From: CAZPDM01 sp964585305
Lineage (GTDB): Bacteria; Planctomycetota; Uabimicrobiia; Uabimicrobiales; JABWCH01
NCBI GenBank assembly: GCA_964585305.1
Contig: CAZPDM010000001.1
Location: forward strand, 62,001-126,000
DNA: 64,000 nucleotides
Direction of reading: 5' to 3'
Below, piece by piece: positions 42,397 to 49,318 of this stretch; the first letter of the stretch is position 1, and every line of letters starts with the position of its first letter. Made by a program: the position numbers and the translations under genes. The notes below the pieces were generated by a model. The model was not told the origin of the DNA and did not search any database. It saw only the letters and a program-made list of their open reading frames with translations.

Positions 42397-43902
42397 ATGC
42401 GAAAAAATGAAATAGATAATATTCTTTCTCAATTACTTGATAGTTATGTAAATGTTTCCGACATCAATATCACAGTAGGGAAACCATTTCAGGTAGAAAG
42501 TGATGGCGAGTTGAAAAGTGTTAATTTAAAACCTCCAGTTTTACAACTTACTCCTTTTCAAACAGAAATTTTTGCACTCAATCTAATTCAAGGTAATCCT
42601 AAGTTGTTGCAAACTCTTTTAAAGACAGGCTCTGTTGATTGCAGTTACCAATTGGGAACGAAAGCGCGTTTTCGTGTCAATATTTTTTCGCAGAGAGGTT
42701 CATATTCCATTGTGTTACGAAAGTTAAGTACAAAAATTCCTTCTATTGAAGAACTTGGACTTTCGCAATCATTTTATAATATGGCAGATGAACGCAATGG
42801 CCTTATTTTGGTTACAGGCGCGACAGGGTCGGGAAAGTCGACAACATTAGCTTCTTTATTACGACATATTGGGGAAACTAAAGCTGTTCATATTATTACT
42901 TTGGAAGATCCTATTGAATTTGAGCATAGCCAACTTAAGGCTACATTTAATCAACGTGAAATAGGTGTGGATGTTGATACTTTTGCTTCTGGATTAAAGG
43001 CTGCTTTACGTGAAGCCCCCAAAGTTATTTTAGTAGGTGAAATAAGAGATAGAGAGTCTATTGAAATTGCTTTGACAGCGGCTGAAACCGGACACTTAGT
43101 TTTAAGTAGCCTTCATACCATCAATGCTGGCCAAACCATCAATCGCATGGTCGGAATGTTTGATAAGGAAGAAGCTGATTTGGTTCGGATGAGACTTTCT
43201 GAAACAATTCGGTGGATCGTTTGCCAAAAACTGGTACCAAAAATCAATAATGGGCGTATTGCAGTTCTGGAAATTATGACTAGAACTATGCGTACACAGG
43301 AAATCATTATAAAAGGTGAAAGCGTTGATAAACAATTTTATGATGTTATTACAGAAGGCAGTGTCTATGGGATGCAAACTTTTGATCAACATCTTCTTTC
43401 CTTATTTGAATCTGGCATAATTAGTGAAGAATCTGCTAAAAACTATTGTTCGCGTAAAAATTTTATATCTCAGGGAATAGATAAGATTAAGGCCAATAGA
43501 GGAATACAAACTTTTGATGGCCCGAATCTTGAAATGCAAGAACAGAAGGCTTATCGTGGAGAAAACCCTAATATAATTATGCCAACAAAGACTATTCCTA
43601 AAATAGAAGAAACTAAAAAAAATACTTTACATGAAAACGCTGTTCTATCTATGGCAACAAAAACTTCTATCTCTATTCCACAACCTTTTTTTCCACCAAA
43701 ATCAGCTCAATCTAAAGAATCTATTTTGCCTAATTCTTTAGTAAGAGAATCCCAACCCTCTCATCTCCCTCGATTACAAGTACCTGTTCAACCAAATGAT
43801 TTAGCTAAAGGCCAACCAGAACAACCCCAATCTAGTAAACTTGCATCTTCTAAAAAAAATTTTTCTACCCAAGAAATTGTAAATTTGGAGCTGGATAACT
43901 AA
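42397..43902 (+). CDS. PilT/PilU-like ATPase with disordered C-terminal tail (copy 2)
   Basis: 501 residues. The ATPase core (1-350) has Walker A G-A-T-G-S-G-K-S-T-T, I-T-L-E-D-P-I-E-F and V-G-E-I-R-D. The usual R-E-D-P before Walker B reads R-E-A-P here, and the AIRNLIRE segment is degenerate (R-T-Q-E-I-I-I-K-G-E). Residues 360-501 are a Pro/Gln/Ser-rich tail ending T-Q-E-I-V-N-L-E-L-D-N, which resembles the T-Q-x-V-N-M-E-x-D core of the kinase repeats. It is probably an accessory motor like PilU. Confidence 0.88.
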   Translation: MRKNEIDNILSQLLDSYVNVSDINITVGKPFQVESDGELKSVNLKPPVLQLTPFQTEIFALNLIQGNPKLLQTLLKTGSVDCSYQLGTKARFRVNIFSQRGSYSIVLRKLSTKIPSIEELGLSQSFYNMADERNGLILVTGATGSGKSTTLASLLRHIGETKAVHIITLEDPIEFEHSQLKATFNQREIGVDVDTFASGLKAALREAPKVILVGEIRDRESIEIALTAAETGHLVLSSLHTINAGQTINRMVGMFDKEEADLVRMRLSETIRWIVCQKLVPKINNGRIAVLEIMTRTMRTQEIIIKGESVDKQFYDVITEGSVYGMQTFDQHLLSLFESGIISEESAKNYCSRKNFISQGIDKIKANRGIQTFDGPNLEMQEQKAYRGENPNIIMPTKTIPKIEETKKNTLHENAVLSMATKTSISIPQPFFPPKSAQSKESILPNSLVRESQPSHLPRLQVPVQPNDLAKGQPEQPQSSKLASSKKNFSTQEIVNLELDN

Positions 43903-43903
43903 T

Positions 43904-44362
43904 ATGATTAACAATATACTTGATCCAAGTTTAGAAAATTGTACAAGTTTAGAAGCAATTATTTGTATGAATCCTTCCGAATTTCGTGATGTTTTAAGCG
44001 AACAATTGTTAGATATGGAATGTAAAGTTTACCTTGCAAAATCTCCAACTGACGCATTTACCAAACTTCAAATACATTTGTTCCATATTGTAATTATGGA
44101 AGTAAATTATAGTATGGAAGCAATTCAATTATTAAGTTGGCTTCCTTCGGCAGTGAGAAGAAATATATTTTATGTTTTAGTTGGCGATATATTTGAAACA
44201 GATAATCACATTCAAAGTTACGTTCTTAGTGCCAACCTGGTAATTCATCCATCTGATATTTCTTATTCAGGTCAGATACTACAAAATGCTGTCATTGAAT
44301 ATAACTATTTTTATCGATCTTTTTATTATGCCTTACAAGCCACCCGCCAAAATATTGGCTAA
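43904..44362 (+). CDS. Receiver-like protein without phosphorylation residues (pseudo-receiver)
   Basis: 152 residues. The order of strands and helices matches a CheY-type receiver: E-A-I-I-C-M-N, then K-V-Y-L-A-K-S, H-I-V-I-M-E-V-N, N-I-F-Y-V-L-V-G, A-N-L-V-I-H-P-S-D-I. The acidic pair of strand 1 is Met-Asn, the phospho-Asp of strand 3 is Glu, and the Lys of strand 5 is His. If the fold call is right it cannot use standard phosphotransfer, and Glu may mimic the phosphorylated state. It starts one base after the PilT2 stop and is followed by the HEAT gene. Confidence 0.6.
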   Translation: MINNILDPSLENCTSLEAIICMNPSEFRDVLSEQLLDMECKVYLAKSPTDAFTKLQIHLFHIVIMEVNYSMEAIQLLSWLPSAVRRNIFYVLVGDIFETDNHIQSYVLSANLVIHPSDISYSGQILQNAVIEYNYFYRSFYYALQATRQNIG

Positions 44363-44384
44363 AATTTAGAAGAGGCATATAACT

Positions 44385-46754
44385 ATGTTATTTTTTAAAG
44401 AAAAAACTGCGTTAGAAAAACTCCAGCAGCATGAATATAAAGATATGAAAGAAAAATTAGAGCTGTTGGAAAAATTGGCTGAAGAAAAACCGTCGCCGCA
44501 AGAATTAGTTTGGATGCTAGCAGAAGCAGATCATAAACTGAGGGAATTTGCTATTCCACAGATTGTATGCGAACAAAGTAATGCTATGTTTCAACTGCTT
44601 CTTAAACAGCTAGAGTCTAATGAACTAGGTAGAAAATATATTCCTCCTATTTTAGCACGGATGAATTATAGCCTGCTTTTGCCATATTTGCAAAAGAGTC
44701 TTTCTAGTGCTAATATTGATGAACGTTTATTAGCAACTGAAATTATTTCTTTTTTTCCTTCAGTAGATCGATTTATTCCTATCTTACAAGAAGCTATTCA
44801 AGATCCAGATGAACGTATTCGGTATTTTGCTAGCAATAAATTATGTACTCGTATAAAAAATAAAGAAGTTTTTTTAAGTTTGCTTTCTTTGCTTAATGAC
44901 GAATCTGATCGTATTCGTTATAAAATAATTTCAGAAATGTCGTTACTTAATAATGCAGAAATTATTGAACCATTTTTTGCTCGATTGCCTTATGAATCTC
45001 AAGAGTTACAGGATAAAATTATATATGCTTTAACAAATTTAGCGAAAAATCCTAATTTATCAATTGATAAATATGTTATTCCAATTTTGGCAAGTGATGA
45101 GCAAATTATTCGAGAATCTGCCGCTCGGTTACTAGCCCAAATGCCAAATAAGGTAGGGATTATCCGTAATTTTTTACTTTATTTAAGAGGTGTTGTTTCT
45201 TGGTTGCGTGAACGTATTTTTGAAAGTATTGCTAAAATTGGGCCAAATATTGCTGATGCAGTGATTGAATTACTTATTGATCCAGATGTTAGAATAGATT
45301 GTATGTTTCTATCTCAATATATTTCGGATCCTAGAGTTATTCCAGGTGTGGCTAATATTTTTCAAAGTAACGATGTAGATTGGTGGATAAAAGTTTCTGC
45401 TCTGGATATTCTAGTCAAATTAAAAGCTCCTAACATTTCAAATTTACTTACTCAATACCAACAGGATTCTGATTTAAAATGGGCTATTATTGGTGCATAT
45501 AGCGATATAAACGACTTTTCTGGGATAAATTTTCTTATTACTTGTTTGAATGATAAATCGCAATACATTCGGTTAGAAAGTTTGCGAGCATTAGCTAAGT
45601 TTAAACACCCTAAAGCAGACCAAATAATTCGACAAGTTGCGGAAACTTCTCAAGATGTTTATTTGCGTGATGAAGCAATTAGATTAGCAAATGAAAAAAA
45701 TATTTCTATTGTTACATCTGAGATTAGTTTCGATAAAACATCGTTATTAAATGAGCTTAAAGGGTTAGGTATAGAAATGGAAGATGAAGCATTGAATTAC
45801 GTAGAAGAACAAGAGAATGAAGGAGAAAATAAAAAAGATTCGCCACCTATATCAATACCTAAATTAACACCGCCAGGGCAGGTTTCTCCATCAGCTTCGT
45901 CTTATCCTGCTACATCAGTAGACTCTAATATTCCTAAGACATCATCTATATCAACTCCAGCTACTTCAAAATTTTCTTCTACACCTATTTCTTCAACAGA
46001 TGTGCCAAAACCAATTTTAACAGCATCTTCTGCAATGCCTTCTTCAAAATTAAGTCCTGTAGCGGATGCAAATATGTTAAAAAATGCTCAAGCAAAGAAT
46101 ACTCCTACAATCGATACAAACATTCCTAAAGTTTCTACTCCTTCTACTTCAAAGCTAACACCTATATCAGAGGGGAATATTGTTTTTCAAAAACTTTCTT
46201 CACAACAACAATCAACTAATTCCCAAGTACAAAGTCATCAGCAATCAACTAATCCCCAAATACAAAGTCATCAGCAATCAGCTAGTCCACAAGTACAAAG
46301 TCATCAGCAATCAACTAATCCCCAAATACAAAGTCATCAACAATCAGCTAGTCCACAAAATCCTTTAAAAATAAACATTTCTCTTTCATATACTAAACCT
46401 ACGACGGAAAGTTTGCAAGTATCTGCCAAACCATTAAATGAACCGACTGTTGATTATACAAAAAAATGGTTTGAAACTAAGGCAATGCTACAAAAAAAAG
46501 ATCCAGAAACACGTTCTTTACCACCAGCTCAATCACCTTCAAAAGATTCTGGGGCAGTTGCACAAAAACTTCCTTCTTTGCAAAAACCATCTGTTCAAGG
46601 GCAGCAACAACCTGAAGATTCGAAAATACCAGAATCTTCAAAAATGATGTTAAGGCATAATATTTTAAAAGATTTTAGAGAAAAGTTAAAAGCTCAGGAT
46701 GGAGGAAAATCTCAAGATTTTCCTAATTATAATAATAATGAATCTGAGCAATAA
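44385..46754 (+). CDS. Cytosolic HEAT-repeat protein with long Ser/Pro/Gln-rich tail
   Basis: 789 residues with no signal peptide. Residues 1-450 form HEAT-type helical repeats (for example D-P-D-E-R-I-R-Y-F-A and D-E-Q-I-I-R-E-S-A-A-R-L-L). Residues 460-789 are low-complexity and include four to five 11-residue repeats of the form S-T-N-P-Q-I-Q-S-H-Q-Q (610-658). The solenoid is a likely scaffold and the tail a flexible linker or phosphorylation region, in line with the kinase four genes upstream. GAGG precedes the ATG. A strong bidirectional terminator follows. Confidence 0.8.
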   Translation: MLFFKEKTALEKLQQHEYKDMKEKLELLEKLAEEKPSPQELVWMLAEADHKLREFAIPQIVCEQSNAMFQLLLKQLESNELGRKYIPPILARMNYSLLLPYLQKSLSSANIDERLLATEIISFFPSVDRFIPILQEAIQDPDERIRYFASNKLCTRIKNKEVFLSLLSLLNDESDRIRYKIISEMSLLNNAEIIEPFFARLPYESQELQDKIIYALTNLAKNPNLSIDKYVIPILASDEQIIRESAARLLAQMPNKVGIIRNFLLYLRGVVSWLRERIFESIAKIGPNIADAVIELLIDPDVRIDCMFLSQYISDPRVIPGVANIFQSNDVDWWIKVSALDILVKLKAPNISNLLTQYQQDSDLKWAIIGAYSDINDFSGINFLITCLNDKSQYIRLESLRALAKFKHPKADQIIRQVAETSQDVYLRDEAIRLANEKNISIVTSEISFDKTSLLNELKGLGIEMEDEALNYVEEQENEGENKKDSPPISIPKLTPPGQVSPSASSYPATSVDSNIPKTSSISTPATSKFSSTPISSTDVPKPILTASSAMPSSKLSPVADANMLKNAQAKNTPTIDTNIPKVSTPSTSKLTPISEGNIVFQKLSSQQQSTNSQVQSHQQSTNPQIQSHQQSASPQVQSHQQSTNPQIQSHQQSASPQNPLKINISLSYTKPTTESLQVSAKPLNEPTVDYTKKWFETKAMLQKKDPETRSLPPAQSPSKDSGAVAQKLPSLQKPSVQGQQQPEDSKIPESSKMMLRHNILKDFREKLKAQDGGKSQDFPNYNNNESEQ
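46212..46358 (+). repeat. 33-base coding minisatellite
   Basis: About 4.5 copies of a 33-base unit in frame with the HEAT gene, alternating between two versions (S-T-N-P-Q-I-Q and S-A-S-P-Q-V-Q). The alternating order suggests duplication of a 66-base pair of units. Confidence 0.9.
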
Positions 46755-46793
46755 AAAAAGCGTGTTTGTTTTTTAACAAACACGCTTTTTTTT
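46754..46793. terminator. Bidirectional terminator between convergent genes
   Basis: A/T-flanked stem AGCGTGTTTGTT / AACAAACACGCT around a short T loop, with A run on the left and T run on the right. It serves both the HEAT gene (plus) and the HtrA-like gene (minus). Confidence 0.88.
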
Positions 46794-47943
46794 ATTGATT
46801 TTCTGTCGCTAAAGTAATTGTTACTGTATACTCTTTTTTATTTCTCTGATAAGTTAATGTAATTTCCTGATTTGCTAAAAATTGTGAAGATTGGTGAAGC
46901 AAAGAAAGCATATTTAAAATAGGTTTATTGTTGCATGAGGTAAGAATATCTCCAGCTTTTAAACCGCTTTTTTGTGCTGGGCTGTGAGGCTCGATTCCTA
47001 CAATTGTAACTTTTATACTGTCTAAATGGCAAGCTTCTAAGTTAGAAGAATCATAGACATCTTTTACTTTAATACCAAGCCATCCTCTATTTACTTTTCC
47101 ATGCTTGATGATTTGTTCACTTACCCAATATATTGTTTGACTTGGTAAAATAAAGTTTATTTGTTCGGGAAGGATGATATTCTCGGATGGAGCTTGTTCA
47201 AAATTTTTTTGCGACAGTTTTATAAATTGTTCAAGTTTCTCAGCTAAATTTTCCATAGGAATAGAACGTTGATGAATTTTTTCTAAAAATGTTGAGAAAT
47301 CAACAAAAACTTGGTAATTAGCAGAAATACAAAAATCATTGTTCAGACGTCCAAGAATCATACCAACAAAACAACCTTTAGAATCCAATACTAAACCACC
47401 ATCATCCCCTGGGTTGATGGTAGCAGTTGTTTGTATAAGGCCAGTTAATGGCCTTTGGCCATTGCATAGCCATGCGCAACGGTTTAATCCGCTGACAATT
47501 CCAAGTGTTATGGAATTTGTTAATCCATAAGGATTTCCCATCGTGATTAAAAAAGAACCTAGCTGTAAGTTTTGAGACTCTCCACGTGGAATAGGAATAC
47601 CATATTTTGTATCAGCTAATTTAAGTACAGCAAGATTAGAGCATTTATCATAGCCAACAATATAACAAGGAGTTTTAATATAATCTGAAAATAGTGCATA
47701 AACGGTAGGTTTTTCTTTAACTGCATTTGCTATGGTAACAATATGTCCTTGCGAATCTAAAATAATTCCGGAACTTATTCGTTGAATTTTTCTTCCAGAA
47801 TAAGAAATTTCTAATTTGACTACCGAATTTTGTGCTTGTTGAGTAATTTTTATAATTTCTTGCTCGAATTGATGTAAGTATTGTCCCCATATAAGTTGCA
47901 GGAAAAATAGAGGAAACACCCAAAAATATCTAAAAATTATCAT
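46792..47943 (-). CDS. HtrA-like protein lacking the catalytic triad (pseudoprotease) with PDZ domain
   Basis: 383 residues from the ATG at 47943 (signal peptide 1-20); an in-frame TTG at 48006 is less likely. The trypsin-like HtrA fold is clear (S-S-G-I-I-L-D, M-G-N-P-Y-G-L, G-I-V-S-G, I-N-P-G-D-D-G-G), and a PDZ domain covers about 285-380. The triad is gone: the usual T-N-x-H is T-I-A-N (N73), the usual D-L-A is N-L-A (N103), and G-N-S-G-G is G-D-D-G-G (D181). It should bind but not cut. It is last in a gyrA-sigma-anti-sigma-HtrA series, like MucD next to AlgU. Confidence 0.85.
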   Translation of the reverse strand: MIIFRYFWVFPLFFLQLIWGQYLHQFEQEIIKITQQAQNSVVKLEISYSGRKIQRISSGIILDSQGHIVTIANAVKEKPTVYALFSDYIKTPCYIVGYDKCSNLAVLKLADTKYGIPIPRGESQNLQLGSFLITMGNPYGLTNSITLGIVSGLNRCAWLCNGQRPLTGLIQTTATINPGDDGGLVLDSKGCFVGMILGRLNNDFCISANYQVFVDFSTFLEKIHQRSIPMENLAEKLEQFIKLSQKNFEQAPSENIILPEQINFILPSQTIYWVSEQIIKHGKVNRGWLGIKVKDVYDSSNLEACHLDSIKVTIVGIEPHSPAQKSGLKAGDILTSCNNKPILNMLSLLHQSSQFLANQEITLTYQRNKKEYTVTITLATENQ

Positions 47944-48042
47944 AATATTAGTTTCCGAGATTTGATTAAATTTTTGTATTTTTTTTCTTTTAAAAGTGAT
48001 TTTCAATGGGAAAGATTTTAATTATAAAATATTTCTATTAGA

Positions 48043-48573
48043 TTAAAATCCGATAGTTTCAATAGGTAAAAGTTCTACCTGATCTAAATAGTATTCTGCT
48101 GAAATAAAACGTTTTTTGGGACGTATAGAATTTTCTTGTTGGTTTGGTTTGATAGAAATAGAAGAAAATGGAACAATCTGTGCTGCAATGTTTGGAGGTA
48201 TATTATAAGATTTTGGCGTAGTATTTTTTTGTAAGTAACCCCAACGGTGGAAGAAAAAAATTGCAGTTACTAATATAGCTGTGGCCATAGCCGGTCGCAA
48301 TATACTTTGAAAGATTTTGCTTGTAAAAATAGTCTTTTTGGGTTCCTTTTCTCCTAGCTTTTGAGATAATTTATCCCAATAATTTTCTAAAAGATATGTT
48401 GGTACCTGAGGTGTATATAAAGAACGTAAATTTTGGCGATTTTGATTGTAAACTTGGTATTTACTTTGGCAATATTTGCATATTTTTAAATGATTTGTTA
48501 TTACTTTTTGAGAAAATGGTAAATCATTACCAACATATAAAGGTAAAAATTTTTGAATTAGCCAACATTTCAT
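48043..48573 (-). CDS. Anti-sigma factor with zinc-finger (zf-HC2) and one membrane helix
   Basis: 176 residues from the ATG at 48573, directed by AGGAGG six bases upstream; a longer frame to 48663 lacks a ribosome site. The ZAS-type motif H-L-K-I-C-K-Y-C (H-x3-C-x2-C) lies near residue 28, in the cytosolic sigma-binding part. One membrane helix lies at about 93-110, and the rest is periplasmic. It most likely holds the ECF sigma factor encoded upstream. The periplasmic part may be sensed by the HtrA-like protein. Confidence 0.8.
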   Translation of the reverse strand: MKCWLIQKFLPLYVGNDLPFSQKVITNHLKICKYCQSKYQVYNQNRQNLRSLYTPQVPTYLLENYWDKLSQKLGEKEPKKTIFTSKIFQSILRPAMATAILVTAIFFFHRWGYLQKNTTPKSYNIPPNIAAQIVPFSSISIKPNQQENSIRPKKRFISAEYYLDQVELLPIETIGF

Positions 48574-48609
48574 AACGATCCTCCTAACAAAGGCCTCAAT
48601 CCGAAAGAT

Positions 48610-48635
48610 GTTCCCACGCAGAGTGGCGTGGGAAC
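48610..48635. other. GC-rich hairpin between sigma and anti-sigma genes
   Basis: Perfect 10-base-pair stem GTTCCCACGC / GCGTGGGAAC with loop AGAGTG. There is no T tail on the transcribed (minus) strand. It may set the ratio of the two proteins by mRNA processing or pausing. Confidence 0.65.
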
Positions 48636-48685
48636 TAGAAATCAAGCATACTTTATTCATCATGTTATTATAAATTTGTACTATT

Positions 48686-49255
48686 CTAATTTTTTTCTAG
48701 TTTATTCCATAGCTCTGCAAAAAGTTGACGTGCACGAAACAATCTCCAACGTACTGTATTATGATTGCATGAGATAATATTTTCAATTTCCTTGCAACTA
48801 AAACCTTGGATATCTCTCAACACAATTATAATACGATATTGAATAGGAAGCTGATTGAGTACTTGTTGAATCTTTTCGGAAATTTCTTTATTCTCAAGAG
48901 ATTGTATAACGGAAATATCTTTAGTATCTATATCCCCTGCTTCATCTAATATGACATCTTTGCTGGAATTTTTATTCTTGCGCCAACTATCAATGCAAAG
49001 ATTTGTTACAATACGATGAAGCCATGTATAAAAATTATTGTCTGGGCGAAATTGTTCCAAAGAACGATATACCCGAATAAATGCTTCTTGAGAAATATCA
49101 AGTGCGTCTTCATAATTCCCTAACATTTGGTACGCGATCCAAATTACCCTATTTTGATATCTTTGAACTAGTTCTTGAAAGGCTTCCTGTTTATGATCAC
49201 CACGTTGGCAGTATTCTAATAGTTCATTTTCTGTTATTGTAGCATAATTAGGCAT
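48686..49255 (-). CDS. ECF (RpoE-type) RNA polymerase sigma factor
   Basis: 189 residues with sigma region 2 (about 20-90; D-A-L-D-I-S-Q-E-A-F-I-R-V-Y-R-S-L and F-Y-T-W-L-H-R-I) and region 4 (about 130-180; L-P-I-Q-Y-R-I-I-I-V-L-R-D and S-C-N-H-N-T-V-R-W-R-L-F-R-A-R). The spacer carries an acidic stretch. It directs polymerase to stress promoters and is presumably inhibited by the downstream zf-HC2 protein. It lies 63 bases after gyrA on the same strand. Confidence 0.92.
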   Translation of the reverse strand: MPNYATITENELLEYCQRGDHKQEAFQELVQRYQNRVIWIAYQMLGNYEDALDISQEAFIRVYRSLEQFRPDNNFYTWLHRIVTNLCIDSWRKNKNSSKDVILDEAGDIDTKDISVIQSLENKEISEKIQQVLNQLPIQYRIIIVLRDIQGFSCKEIENIISCNHNTVRWRLFRARQLFAELWNKLEKN

Positions 49256-49318
49256 TTTTTTCTCTTTTAAACTGAAATGACGTGGTTGATATTGATGCTG
49301 TAAAGAAGTAAAGTTTAA

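Noticed and set aside
41236..43902. The two adjacent PilT genes as PilB extension ATPases or GspE
   Set aside because: They lack the long N-terminal domain and the zinc-binding tetracysteine motif of PilB/GspE; length and motifs fit PilT/PilU.
46212..46358. 33-base repeats as a CRISPR array
   Set aside because: Direct head-to-tail coding repeats with no spacers, in frame with the HEAT gene.
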